NCBI RefSeq assembly: GCF_009184865.1
Contig: NZ_CP045096.1
Coordinates: forward strand, 2,542,001 to 2,606,000
Length of the DNA stretch: 64,000 nucleotides
Source: Streptomyces phaeolivaceus
GTDB taxonomy: Bacteria > Actinomycetota > Actinomycetes > Streptomycetales > Streptomycetaceae
Direction: 5' to 3'
Shown: positions 38,759 through 47,483 of the stretch, piece by piece
How the letters are laid out: each line of letters starts with the position of its first letter
Position numbering within the stretch: position 1 is the first letter of the stretch
Translations under genes and position numbers: made by a program
The notes under the pieces: model-generated
What the model was told of the DNA's origin: nothing
The model's database searches: none
Seen by the model: only the letters and a program-made list of their open reading frames with translations

Positions 38759-39621
38759 GTCGGGAACTCGCCCACCCAGGAACGTTCGAGGAGGTGCTTG
38801 GGCAGGTACGCGGATTCGACGTCGACCGGGATGTCCGCGTCGAACGCCATGCAGGCGACGGCCAATGGGGCCAGAGCCACCAGGCCTTCGCTGCTCTTCG
38901 ACCGTGTCTCGTTCTCGGTCCAGTACTCGCGATGCCAGGTGAGTGCTTCCGCAAGAGCGGTGTTGAACGGCTCCGGCTCCTGCCGCTGGTAGCGGTGGAA
39001 GATCTCCAGCGGCGGGTAGAGAATTTTCAGCATCAGTTCGGCACTGGCGATGTGGGGGGCTTCGGGGTCCGTCCCGTCAATCGCGGCGGCCAGGGTGTTC
39101 CAGGTTTCCGGGCGGCCGAACCAGGCATTTTGCAGGGTCTCCACCCAGGCGTAGATGTACTCGTCGAACTCCACACCTGATGCGCGCAGGAAGGAGACGG
39201 GTACACGGGCGAGTTGGTCGAGACGCTCGTTCTCCCGGCAGATCACCGCCAAGTAGTACGTGGTGAGCCAGTTGCCGGCGTGCAGATATTCCTGCGGGCC
39301 GGTTGCCGGAAGGTTCTTGATCTCACCTTTTCCTCCGATACGGCATGGGACAGGGCCTTCCGCAGCCGCTCCAGAGATGAACAGGCCCGATCCGACCTGC
39401 ATCGCGGTGACCCAGGTCTCCCACGTCGAAAATTCCTCGCCCGAGGGATCCGTCAGGCAGTTCCATTTGGCGACAGTCAGTGAATAGTCCAAGGCGTCGA
39501 AGCGGTCGAACTCTGATGTTTCGAGTTCAGCAAGTGCTTCGTCGTTGCTTTGGACGATCGGCGCCATGGCTTCGGCCACGTTGTCCACGGGGAAGTCGTG
39601 ACGGGGAATATGGATGACCAC
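38755..39621 (-). CDS. Imm49-family immunity protein
   Basis: GTG at 39621 with AAGGAGGGG upstream gives 288 residues. The mainly helical sequence (FDRFDALDYSLTVAKWNCLT, HAGNWLTTYYLAVICRENER, FDEYIYAWVETLQNAWFG and ALTWHREYWT) fits the Imm49 family of immunity proteins. It lies 13 bp after the toxin stop, the usual place for the gene that protects the producer. Slightly lower GC than its neighbours hints at recent acquisition. It should bind the C-terminal nuclease of the adjacent toxin. Confidence 0.78.
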   Translation of the reverse strand: MVIHIPRHDFPVDNVAEAMAPIVQSNDEALAELETSEFDRFDALDYSLTVAKWNCLTDPSGEEFSTWETWVTAMQVGSGLFISGAAAEGPVPCRIGGKGEIKNLPATGPQEYLHAGNWLTTYYLAVICRENERLDQLARVPVSFLRASGVEFDEYIYAWVETLQNAWFGRPETWNTLAAAIDGTDPEAPHIASAELMLKILYPPLEIFHRYQRQEPEPFNTALAEALTWHREYWTENETRSKSSEGLVALAPLAVACMAFDADIPVDVESAYLPKHLLERSWVGEFPT

Positions 39622-39634
39622 GCGCCCCTCCTTC

Positions 39635-42145
39635 TCAGTTGATTTTCATGTGTTCGATCACGACGCCAGCATAGAGGGTGCCGTCCGGCTCCTGGACCTT
39701 GACCAGGACGTACTGCAACTTCCTGTCCTTGAGCGCCTGTCTGAACTCTCGCGCGAGTTCGGCGTCCCGACCGCCACGTTTCGTCATCTCGCCCAGGATG
39801 GTCCGCAGGTACAGATGCGTTCCCTGCTTCACTCGCATACCGGCCGCCCCGCCGTCGTCGCCGACGTGCGGTCGCGCAGGATCCTCGGGGTCGGCCCGTC
39901 CCTGTCGCCATTGGAGATCGTTTCCCGGCGCCTTGTCCTCAACGATGAGGATCTTTTCGTCCTCAAGCCTGTATGCGCCATCAAACATGTGGGCCCCGGT
40001 GGGCGTCTTCGGGAGGTCGATCTCCTGAGCGTCCGGGAACTCGCGTCGAATGGCGTGGAGCCTGGAGGCGTCCTCACCCAGCTTCTCGGAGATCTTGCTG
40101 TTCGGAGGCACGTCTCCGAGCTGTTTGCCATAGGCCTTTTGAGCAGCGGCAAGGGCCTCGCGGTTCGATGCCGAGGGCGTCTCGTCGAAGGCCTTCTGCG
40201 CGTTCATGAGGTCCATATAGGCGCGACGGTCGGCGGTCCTTCTGTCGAGCCTCGGAAGAACGTCGTCGGGGGCGGTACTCCGCGGAAGCGGCTTCGCGCC
40301 GAACCGGGTTTCGGACGGACCACTCGGCAGGTCGTGCTTGGCCACGAAGCGCCCTTGCGCATCCTTCGCGAGCTGGGGAAGTTCGACGCCGTCCACCAGC
40401 CCGATATGGGGTCTCCTGCGTCCGAGGGTGTCGTAGTGCTTCTTGCGCCACTCGGGGTCTTCGTTGGCCTTCCGGACATGCTCGTCCTGGATGGCCTTGC
40501 GCTCGGCCGGAGTCAGCTTCCGCTGTCCTTCGTCCCGGGAGCCGTCGCCGTCCGCCCGATCCGCCCGATGCTCATCGGTTCCTGCCGGCCGCGTGACGCG
40601 GTCATGCGGCCCGCCATGTCCAGGACCGGAACCGGTTGGGGTCCCCCTGCCCGTGCCCGGTCCGTCTCCCGAACCATGCCCAACACCGTTCCCTGCGGCG
40701 CGCTCGCCCGTCCGGCCCACGTCGGCGACGGAATTCGTCCCCGCGTAAGCACCGACGAGTTCAGGCTCCCGGCTTCCTGTCACCGGGGCGCGGGACGTGG
40801 AGTCGTCCCCGGCGCGGGCGGCGGCCGACGGCTCGGCCTTGGCCTGGGAGGCGTGCTGGTGAAGGGTGCCGTCGGCGTTGAGCAGGTGGCCCTTGTCGGT
40901 GAGGTAGACGACCCTTCCGGTCGCGTCGTCGACGTACGGGATCGCGTTGTCGGGAACCTTGGGCGACCAGAGGGCATCGCCTCGTTCGAGGAGGTCGAGT
41001 GTGGCCCCAGAGTCCAGTCTCTTCAATGTGCTGAAGGCGTCCCCGACCTTGACGTACGCGAACTTGCCCGCCTTGCCGACATACGTGAACGGGTCGACAG
41101 CCCGGCCAACCTTGCCCACCACCGACACAGCGCGAGCCGCCGCACCGGTACGACCGGCGCCGGTGGCCGCCGCGCCCGCCCCTTCGGTGCCCAGCAGGCC
41201 AAGGACGTTAAAGCTGACGGTGCCAGCCGCGCGGGCTGGGTTGCTCTCCCACGTGTCCCAGGCGACGAAGCCCTTGACAGTCTGCTTGTAGGTGGTGCGG
41301 GAGTCGCGCAGCCACGAGGGGAGTTTGTCGTCGGGCACCAGCCACCAGGTGCCGAGGGTGGCGCTGGTCAGGAAGGAGGCCGTGCCGAGCTTGGCCAGGC
41401 CCGTCCACGCCTCGCCCGCCGCGTCCGAACCGTCCGCGCCGAACAGGGTGCCCACGCCGTGGACCGTGCCCATCACACCGTCGGTCCAGAAACCGTCCCA
41501 GACCTGCCCGGACGTGTGCGTGAACCAGTCCCAGCCCTCGTACTCCTGCTCGACCGCCGAACCCCACGGGGTCTCCCCGGCGTGATCGAGATCCTCGGCG
41601 CGGTAGCCGTACATGTTCTCGCCGTGCGAGCCGTCGTCGACGGTGAGCGTGGTGCCGCCGACGAGGGCGGTGATCTTGTTGTGGCAGGCGCGTTCGGCGG
41701 CCTGGAAGGCGGCGACGGTGTGGTTGACGTCGTGCCACAGGTCGTTGTTGGTGTCGACCTTGTCCTTGTCCTTGCGCCAGTCGTCATCCCCCACGACCGA
41801 GTCCACGAACGTCCGTGCATCCGCTTTGAGCGTGGCCAACTTCTCCACCAGCGGCCTGACTTCGACGCCGTACTCGTCCAGCGCCCCGGCGACCTTCTCC
41901 AGATCGTCCGCGAACGCGTCCGCCTTCGCCTTCACCGGCTGCGTCGAGGAGAACAGGTCATGGGCCTCCGGGGCACGGTAGAAGGCCGACAAGCCCTGGA
42001 AGGCGGTGTGCAGATCAGCGCCCGAAGCCCGGAACTGACCCGCGTTGGCGTACAGCAGCATCACGTCAACGCCCAGCGTGGGCAGATCCCCGAGGAACTG
42101 CGGTATCCCGGAGGGGTCGATCAGGTTCGCCTCATCGGCCATCAC
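39635..42145 (-). CDS. Polymorphic toxin with C-terminal PD-(D/E)XK-like nuclease domain
   Basis: An 836-residue protein. The helical N-terminal half (IPQFLGDLPTLGVDVMLLYA, then a Trp/Asp-rich core with WHDVNHTVAAFQAAERACHN) resembles type VII secretion-linked toxins. A Ser/Gly/Asp-rich linker of roughly residues 440-570 follows, then a pre-toxin segment. The last about 120 residues have MFDGAYRLEDEKILIVEDKA: Asp722 and Glu736-Asp737-Lys738 form a D...ExK nuclease motif, followed by GTHLYLRTILGEM and LQYVLVKV. The start overlaps the DUF6507 stop, and Imm49 follows. It is probably delivered to competing bacteria and degrades nucleic acid. Confidence 0.75.
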   Translation of the reverse strand: MMADEANLIDPSGIPQFLGDLPTLGVDVMLLYANAGQFRASGADLHTAFQGLSAFYRAPEAHDLFSSTQPVKAKADAFADDLEKVAGALDEYGVEVRPLVEKLATLKADARTFVDSVVGDDDWRKDKDKVDTNNDLWHDVNHTVAAFQAAERACHNKITALVGGTTLTVDDGSHGENMYGYRAEDLDHAGETPWGSAVEQEYEGWDWFTHTSGQVWDGFWTDGVMGTVHGVGTLFGADGSDAAGEAWTGLAKLGTASFLTSATLGTWWLVPDDKLPSWLRDSRTTYKQTVKGFVAWDTWESNPARAAGTVSFNVLGLLGTEGAGAAATGAGRTGAAARAVSVVGKVGRAVDPFTYVGKAGKFAYVKVGDAFSTLKRLDSGATLDLLERGDALWSPKVPDNAIPYVDDATGRVVYLTDKGHLLNADGTLHQHASQAKAEPSAAARAGDDSTSRAPVTGSREPELVGAYAGTNSVADVGRTGERAAGNGVGHGSGDGPGTGRGTPTGSGPGHGGPHDRVTRPAGTDEHRADRADGDGSRDEGQRKLTPAERKAIQDEHVRKANEDPEWRKKHYDTLGRRRPHIGLVDGVELPQLAKDAQGRFVAKHDLPSGPSETRFGAKPLPRSTAPDDVLPRLDRRTADRRAYMDLMNAQKAFDETPSASNREALAAAQKAYGKQLGDVPPNSKISEKLGEDASRLHAIRREFPDAQEIDLPKTPTGAHMFDGAYRLEDEKILIVEDKAPGNDLQWRQGRADPEDPARPHVGDDGGAAGMRVKQGTHLYLRTILGEMTKRGGRDAELAREFRQALKDRKLQYVLVKVQEPDGTLYAGVVIEHMKIN

Positions 42146-42531
42146 TGACCCTTGGCCGACGCATCGACACCAGGCAGCTCGACCTTTGGTTCCTTGGCCG
42201 CTTCACTCTGTGCGTTGGCCGCCAGAGTCAGGTCGCCCTCGACATAATGCCCGGTGGCCTCCGCAGCCCCACTCAGCGACCTGGACGCCCGCTCGGCGAT
42301 ATAGAGCAGGTCACGGCTCCACTGCTGCAGAAACTCCCCCAGCGCCGCGCCCACCACGCCAACGGTGCTGGTGTAGGGCCCGTACTGACTGGTGATCATC
42401 CCCGCCGCCGAGGCGGCCTCCTCCAGGTTGCCCTGCATCGCCGAACCCGCCTCCGACAGGTTCTTCCCATGCGTACCCGACGTCTCCAGAACACCGCGCA
42501 CCCCGACCGGGTCTATGTCCCACCCCGTCAC
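42142..42531 (-). CDS. DUF6507 family protein (WXG-like partner)
   Basis: I chose GTG 42531, preceded by GGGAG at six bases, giving 129 residues; an upstream start at 42567 would add 12. The sequence TGWDIDPVGVRGVLETSG is the usual opening of DUF6507. The rest is a small helical protein with heptad-like Ala/Ser (SAMQGNLEEAASAAGMITSQ), suggestive of a WXG100-like helical hairpin. It is the first gene of the toxin operon and may act as chaperone or secretion adaptor for the toxin, with whose start it overlaps. Confidence 0.72.
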   Translation of the reverse strand: MTGWDIDPVGVRGVLETSGTHGKNLSEAGSAMQGNLEEAASAAGMITSQYGPYTSTVGVVGAALGEFLQQWSRDLLYIAERASRSLSGAAEATGHYVEGDLTLAANAQSEAAKEPKVELPGVDASAKGQ

Positions 42532-43004
42532 ACCGCTCTCCCAACCCCCGTACACGCCAAGAGCCACCCGATACAGAGCGTCAGCCCCTGCCGCCGCACC
42601 GACTGTCCCGACAAGACGAACGTCTCATCGATCATCGAACATGCTCTCGCGTACGCCACTGCGGACACAACATCGTGCTGCGGCATGAGGCTGGAACCAG
42701 TCACTTCACAGGGCGAGAACGGGCGCCTGCTCGCCCCCCTTCAACCGAAGCGTCGCCACTACTTCGCCGACATCACGTTGTCTACACAGCGCCCCACCGT
42801 GCTCCGCTTCGCCGCAAAAGCCGCGCAGTGTACCGCCGAGCAGCCAGTTCTGAGGCAAGTGCCGCCCGAACGGAGAGGCAGGTGCCTGACCTTGGCGAGG
42901 CTGGGCGACCACGAGGACCGAAGCAGCAGAACAGCCGTGCATTCGACAGTCGCGCCCACAGGCCAACATCTCTGCCCCAGCCTTTCTGCAACAAGGAGAG
43001 AAGC
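42532..43004. other. Divergent intergenic region between DUF6507 and DUF6907 genes
   Basis: These 473 bp must contain promoters for the toxin operon (minus) and the DUF6907 gene (plus). I see no clear gene, repeat or strong promoter; the DNA is less GC-biased at third positions than the flanking coding regions. The ribosome site AAGGAGAG at 42993-43000 belongs to the gene at 43005. Confidence 0.4.
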
Positions 43005-43841
43005 GTGAGCATCATCGCGACAACAGCTACTGAGAGCGACGAGGACTTCCCCGCCAGGGCCCTCCAACTTGCCGACGCCCCCTCGATGCCCCGGACCGAG
43101 GCAAGCCTCGAGCCCAGTGACCGGCAGCCGTGCACTGTCCACCCGGACTGGTGCACAGAAACCGGCAACCACTACGACCACTTCGGAACCCTGCACACCG
43201 TCAAGGGCAATGACGGCCGGGAGCTGCTGAATGCGCACCTTCTGGATCTGTCTGGTTCGAAGCCGATCATCGGTCTGGGCGACACGGACACTACTGCGGC
43301 CGAGGCCCGCGTCAAGGCGACGGAGCTTCGCAGGTTCGCCGACGAGCTCGAGACCCTCGCGGACAAGGTGGAGGTCTCCGCCAGCCACGAGCCATCGGGC
43401 ACTCCGCAGATGACCGCCTGCCCCGCCGGCGTCTCGTTCTGCGATGGAAACCCCAGGGAGCACGAGGACCCGCGCGAACACCTTCACCACGGCCCGCTAA
43501 CCGCCATGGGTGCTCACCGCCCTTACGCCTGTCAGCGCAGGGACGGCATCATGGCGTTCCAATTGTCCCAGGTAGACGACGAAACGCCCGGCCTGGACTT
43601 CGTGGCCGGCGGCGACTGGCCGACGCTCGACCTCGGAGAGGTCGACGAACTGATCAGCGACATGAGCGCGCACCTGGCGAAGCTCCGGGCCGCACGTACG
43701 CAGCTCGCGTGCCTGGTATCCGGGCGGACCGGCGAGACGGCCGCAGCGCTTGACCGCACCTGGATGTACGCGACAGATACGGCACCCGGCACACCGTCAC
43801 CTGCCCGTCCTGGTGCACGACGGACCACACCTTTGAAATGA
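43005..43841 (+). CDS. Protein with two DUF6907-like modules
   Basis: GTG at 43005 follows AAGGAGAG and yields 278 residues. Module one has the Cys pair of CTVHPDWCTETGNHYDHFGT and an acidic helix ending in ELRRFADELETLADKV. Module two has CPAGVSFCDGNPREHEDP, then DLGEVDELISDMSAHLAKLR. Both fit DUF6907, small Cys-containing proteins common beside regulators in streptomycetes; the function is unknown. After residue 245 the frame enters DATDTAPGTPS-type low-complexity sequence, where a third module continues in another frame, so the C-terminus here is probably abnormal. Confidence 0.6.
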   Translation: MSIIATTATESDEDFPARALQLADAPSMPRTEASLEPSDRQPCTVHPDWCTETGNHYDHFGTLHTVKGNDGRELLNAHLLDLSGSKPIIGLGDTDTTAAEARVKATELRRFADELETLADKVEVSASHEPSGTPQMTACPAGVSFCDGNPREHEDPREHLHHGPLTAMGAHRPYACQRRDGIMAFQLSQVDDETPGLDFVAGGDWPTLDLGEVDELISDMSAHLAKLRAARTQLACLVSGRTGETAAALDRTWMYATDTAPGTPSPARPGARRTTPLK

Positions 43842-44188
43842 AGGGCAAGCCCCACCCGGCCGACGTACACCACCAGATGTACGGCGCTGTGGCCTCTGCC
43901 GAATACACCGAGGCCTACGAGGAGTACGAGTCCTGGCAGGTGCTCTGCGCCCACCTCGCCGTAAGCCCGGACTCGACAGTCAGCCCGGCCCACCGAGTCC
44001 CGCACGTACAGGTCGAAGTAGCCGCCGACATGTACACCCGCCCGATGGGTCCGGACCAGCTGGCCGAGTTCATCGAAACGGTGGCCGGGCAGCTGGAAGA
44101 ACTTCGCGCCATGCACCCCCGGCTCACCGCAGCCCGCGCCGAATGGGCCGCGCGGAACGACACGACGGCCGACGCAGAGGCCGCGTAA
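43754..44188 (+). pseudogene. Third DUF6907 module, out of frame with the previous gene
   Basis: After a stop at 43751 this frame reads RYGTRHTVTCPSWCTTDHTF, then HHQMYGAVASAEYTEAYEEY and GPDQLAEFIETVAGQLEELR: a complete DUF6907 module with the Cys-Pro-Ser-Trp-Cys signature. No start codon with a ribosome site exists before the Cys motif (the first ATG is 43838). Either a frameshift split a three-module protein near 43750, or a separate gene lost its start. About 130 residues are well conserved. Confidence 0.5.
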
Positions 44189-44290
44189 CCCCGCCGGGCC
44201 AGGACCGCCACGATGCCCGCGGCTCCAGCGCCATGCTCCAACAGCTGTCGCGAACACCCAGCTCAGAGGCGTCGCCCGCCCCTCCGCTCC

Positions 44291-44343
44291 AGGGACTTTT
44301 CAGGGACTTTCAGCTCTGTCCGAGGGACTTCCGAGGGACTTTT
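44291..44343. repeat. Four copies of AGGGACTT
   Basis: AGGGACTT occurs at 44291, 44302, 44323 and 44334, each followed by TT, TC or CC. The copies are arranged as two pairs 11 bases apart. The region lies between the DUF6907 remnant and the rnpB terminator and has no gene. It could be a protein-binding array or an integration scar. Confidence 0.55.
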
Positions 44344-44375
44344 CGCCGCCTAACACGGCAAGCTCCTGAAAGATC

Positions 44376-44411
44376 GGAAAGGGCCTCCGACGCAGGTCAG
44401 AGGCCCTTTCC
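44376..44411 (-). terminator. Terminator of rnpB
   Basis: GGAAAGGGCCTC and GAGGCCCTTTCC form a perfect 12 bp stem with a 12-base loop. It lies about 20 bases beyond the rnpB 3-prime end in the direction of transcription and is symmetrical enough to work on both strands. Confidence 0.75.
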
Positions 44412-44430
44412 CAGGCAAAGCCGCAGGTGG

Positions 44431-44846
44431 CGGCAGACGAGTCGGGCTGTACGCCGGGTTCTGTACCACGGGTCCTCGCGGCGCCCGTGGTGACGGCCAT
44501 CCATCTAGGGCCAGCGTTGCCGCTGGCCTCGTGCGGTCTACCCGCGGACTTGGGCGGGCTGCCCTCGAACGTCCGCGCAGAGCCGCTTTTTAGGGCGGCT
44601 CCTCTTGACCTTGCTCCGGGTGGGGTTTACCTAGCTGCCCAGGTCACCCTGGGCACTGGTGGTCTCTTACACCACCGTTTCACCCTTACCCAGCGCCTGA
44701 GCACTGGGCGGTCTGTTTTCTGTGGCACTGTCCCGCGGGTCACCCCGGGTGGCCGTTAGCCACCACCCTGCCCTGTGGAGCCCGGACGTTCCTCGGGGAG
44801 GTCCGTGAGGACCTTCACGCGGCCGTCCGCCCGGCTCGTCTGCCGT
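44431..44846 (-). ncRNA. rnpB: RNase P RNA (M1 RNA, type A)
   Basis: The minus strand carries the highly conserved GAGGAACGTCCGGGCTCC followed by ACAGGGCAG near the 5-prime end and the universal CTGTAAGCCGGGTTCTGT-like core as its complement near the 3-prime end. The ends pair as P1: GGCAGACGAGCCGGGC with GCCCGACTCGTCTGCC. The RNA of about 416 nt is the catalytic subunit that matures tRNA 5-prime ends. A TAGCAT -10 box lies at 44854-44859 (minus), placing the start near 44846. Ends are accurate to a few bases. The upstream EamA frame overlaps the first 90 nt. Confidence 0.9.
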
Positions 44847-45781
44847 GGTGACCATGCTACCCGGAGCCCACCGGTCCTCCGCGCCGTCGATGGCGTCGAT
44901 GACGCCGATGGCGCCGATGGCGTCGATGGCGTCGAGGCCGTTGCCAGGAACGAGCCCGTCAGGATCAACGTGAAGGAGGCCAGGATCGCGGGGGTCAGGT
45001 GTTCGTCCAGGAACAGGGCGCCCGCCGCCACCGCCACCGCCGGGTTGACGTAGGTGAAGACCGTCGCCCGGGTCGGGCCGACCTCTCGGATCAGTTCCAG
45101 GAAGGCGACGAAGGCCAACGCCGTGCAGATCACGCCCAGGGCCGCCAGGGAGATCAGGGCCGAGGAAGAGGGAAGTGCCGACGGGCGGGTCAGGGCCGCC
45201 GCGGGGGCGTACACGATCGCCGACAGGAGCAGGACCGGGGCTATCAGCTGGAGCGTGGGGACCTGTTTCAGGTGGCGGGCCATGATCAGGGGGGCCGTCG
45301 CGTAGCCGATCACCGTGATCAGGACCTCGGTGAGGGAGAGGATGTTTCCGCCGGTGAGGTGGGGGACGGTGAGGACCGCCACGCCTCCCAGGCCCAGGGT
45401 CAGGCCGGTCATACGGCGGGCGCCGAGGCGTTCCGCGTCACCGAAGTAGCGGGCCAGGAGCACGCTCACGATCGGTACTCCCGCGATCAGGAGGCCGGCC
45501 GTGGAGCTGGAGAGGTGGCGTTCGGCGTCGGTCAGGGTCCACCACGGGCCGATGACCTCGATCACGGCGAAGGCCAGCATGGGGCGCCAGTGCTGGTGGA
45601 CCACGACGATCAGTCCGCCCTGGCGGATCGCGAAGGGGAGCAGGAGGGCCGCGCCCAGGGCACAGCGTACGAACACGACCATGGACGGGGAGACCTCGTC
45701 CACCGCCACTTTGATCATCAGATAGGGGATGCCCCAGAGGACTCCCATCAGGGAGAACAACGCCCAGCCGCGTGCAGTCAT
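44756..45781 (-). CDS. EamA/DMT-family transporter
   Basis: A 341-residue membrane protein with about ten hydrophobic helices in two EamA repeats, beginning ALFSLMGVLWGIPYLMIKVA; the second repeat ends in TYVNPAVAVAAGALFLDEHL. DMT exporters of this family move small metabolites or drugs out of the cell. The C-terminal 50 residues are abnormal: a Ser/Thr/Pro/Ala stretch from a 9 bp tandem repeat, then residues read from the 5-prime part of rnpB. The native end was probably near residue 290. It starts 20 bp after the AraC-type regulator gene and is likely its target or operon partner. Confidence 0.85.
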   Translation of the reverse strand: MTARGWALFSLMGVLWGIPYLMIKVAVDEVSPSMVVFVRCALGAALLLPFAIRQGGLIVVVHQHWRPMLAFAVIEVIGPWWTLTDAERHLSSSTAGLLIAGVPIVSVLLARYFGDAERLGARRMTGLTLGLGGVAVLTVPHLTGGNILSLTEVLITVIGYATAPLIMARHLKQVPTLQLIAPVLLLSAIVYAPAAALTRPSALPSSSALISLAALGVICTALAFVAFLELIREVGPTRATVFTYVNPAVAVAAGALFLDEHLTPAILASFTLILTGSFLATASTPSTPSAPSASSTPSTARRTGGLRVAWSPRQTSRADGRVKVLTDLPEERPGSTGQGGG

Positions 45782-45800
45782 GGGACGAGTCTCGGCCGGG

Positions 45801-46643
45801 TCAGCGGTGTACGTCTTGAACGCTGTTGCGGTACGCCGCCGGGGTCACCCCCAGCACCTTCCTGAACCAGCGCGTCATGTGCGCCTGGTCGGCGAAGCCC
45901 ACCTGGCCTGCCACCTCCGCCGGACGGCCGCCCGCTTCCAGCAGGCCCCGGGCCCGGCTCACCCGGTGCTGGGCCAGCCAGGCGTACGGGGGCATGCCCA
46001 TGGTCGTACGGAAGGCCCGGAGGAGTTGGTAGCGGGAGAGGCCCAGGTCGGTTGCGAGGTCGGCGAGGGAGGGTGGGGTGGTGAGCTCGTCGGCGAGGCG
46101 GTCGCGTACGGCCAGGGCGATGGTGTTCGCGCCGGGGAGTGTGTCGGGGGTCGCGCGGGACGTGGAGTGGCGGCGGGCCAGGGCCGTGAGCAGCCAGGGG
46201 AGGCGGGACTCGGCCTCCAGGGGGTCGGGGCAGGTGCTCAGCTCGGTGTGGGCGGTGCGGAGCGCGGCGGCGAGTTCGGGGTCGTGGAGGAGGGGGTCGC
46301 GGAAGTGCGGGGTGCCGCCGAGGACGCCGTCGGTGAGGAGGGCGGGGGCCGGGTAGAGGGCGCGGTAGGCGTAGGTGCCGTAGGCCGACTCGCCGGTGTG
46401 GACCTCGCCGGGGGCCAGGACGACGATCGAGCCCTCCCCGACCCTGAGGCCACCGCCCCGGTAGTCGATGCACGAGGCGCCGAGGACGCAGATGCCGATG
46501 CTGAATTCCTCGTGGGTGTGCGGAGCGTAGCGGTGGCGGTCGAAGCGGGCGGTGAGGAGGTCGAGGGGGCGGTCGGGGCGCCCGAGGGTGGCCCGGGTCC
46601 AGCTGGTGGTCTGTCCGCTTGCTCCTCCGCCGTCGCCGGTCAC
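45801..46643 (-). CDS. AraC-family transcriptional regulator
   Basis: I chose GTG 46643 with AGAGGGG upstream (280 residues); a start at 46703 is also open. The N-terminal cupin sensor is seen in DRHRYAPHTHEEFSIGICVL and LAPGEVHTGESAYGTYAYRA. The C-terminal double helix-turn-helix is PSLADLATDLGLSRYQLLRA, then PAEVAGQVGFADQAHMTRWF and RKVLGVTPAAYRN. The layout is that of small AraC regulators that control adjacent EamA or LysE exporters. It is co-oriented with the exporter, so probably in one operon. Confidence 0.85.
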   Translation of the reverse strand: MTGDGGGASGQTTSWTRATLGRPDRPLDLLTARFDRHRYAPHTHEEFSIGICVLGASCIDYRGGGLRVGEGSIVVLAPGEVHTGESAYGTYAYRALYPAPALLTDGVLGGTPHFRDPLLHDPELAAALRTAHTELSTCPDPLEAESRLPWLLTALARRHSTSRATPDTLPGANTIALAVRDRLADELTTPPSLADLATDLGLSRYQLLRAFRTTMGMPPYAWLAQHRVSRARGLLEAGGRPAEVAGQVGFADQAHMTRWFRKVLGVTPAAYRNSVQDVHR

Positions 46644-46786
46644 CTCACGCACCCCTCTCGCACCCCTGTCCCGCCCCTCTCGCGGGCTGTACGGGTGCAA
46701 CATTCGGGTGGCCGGGTTTCATACCGCCCGCGTCGGCCGACATCCGAACTAACTTCCGACCCGACCTCCGACCCGACCGTCATGGC

Positions 46787-47374
46787 TCAGATGAAGTCCG
46801 CCGTCTCCAGGTCGAAGGCGAAGGGCTCGGGGAGGGGAAGTGGCTTGCCGAAGGGGACGGTGCAGCGCTGACGGTAGTCGTCGTCTCGTGGGTCGCTGAG
46901 CAGCTTCACCTCGGACATGTCCCGGTCGATCAGCAGGTAGAGCGGGATGCCGCCACGGGCGTAGCAGCGGCGTTTGACTTCGCGGTCCATCTCGGGCTTG
47001 GTGGAGGTGACTTCCAGAACCATGGACACGCCCTGACAAGGCATCCAGGTGTCCGCTCCCCGGTAGAGCCGCAGCGACTGGGCCGCGAAAGTGCCGTCCG
47101 GGATCACGTAGTCCTGCGGGCATCTGTCCGCCTTCCCCAGCTTCAGCCCTTTGTTACCGGAGAACTGCATGTCGGTCCGGGACCGCTTGATCACCTGGCT
47201 CACGATCAAGCCGACACAGTCCTCGTGGTCCCCGTCCGATGGTGGCGTCACCACGATCTCCCCCTCGATCAGTTCTGCCCGGAGCCCCTCCGGGGTGCGC
47301 AGGGCGAAGAAACCCTCCAGCAGGACCTCCGCCTGGACGAACGGCCTGAGCTGCTTGCGGGCCACTGCGGTCAT
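46787..47374 (-). CDS. Uma2-family (DUF820) endonuclease-like protein
   Basis: ATG at 47374 follows GGAGGG at good spacing and gives 195 residues. The PD-(D/E)XK-like Uma2 fold is seen in LRAELIEGEIVVTPPSDGDH, DYVIPDGTFA, VLEVTSTKPEMDREVKRRCY and GGIPLYLLIDR, with candidate metal ligands Asp of PDG and Glu of LEV followed by a Lys. The family is abundant in actinobacteria and cyanobacteria; its substrate is not known. The gene is divergent from the MerR gene. Confidence 0.85.
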   Translation of the reverse strand: MTAVARKQLRPFVQAEVLLEGFFALRTPEGLRAELIEGEIVVTPPSDGDHEDCVGLIVSQVIKRSRTDMQFSGNKGLKLGKADRCPQDYVIPDGTFAAQSLRLYRGADTWMPCQGVSMVLEVTSTKPEMDREVKRRCYARGGIPLYLLIDRDMSEVKLLSDPRDDDYRQRCTVPFGKPLPLPEPFAFDLETADFI

Positions 47375-47483
47375 GTCAGGCCCTCCTTCCTCGGTCGATC
47401 GCCAGGCTGAGGCATCGGCGCGGGGCCCCGGCCAGGAGGTCGCTGACGGTTCCCTCGAACGTGGCATCGGCCGAACCCGTCGC

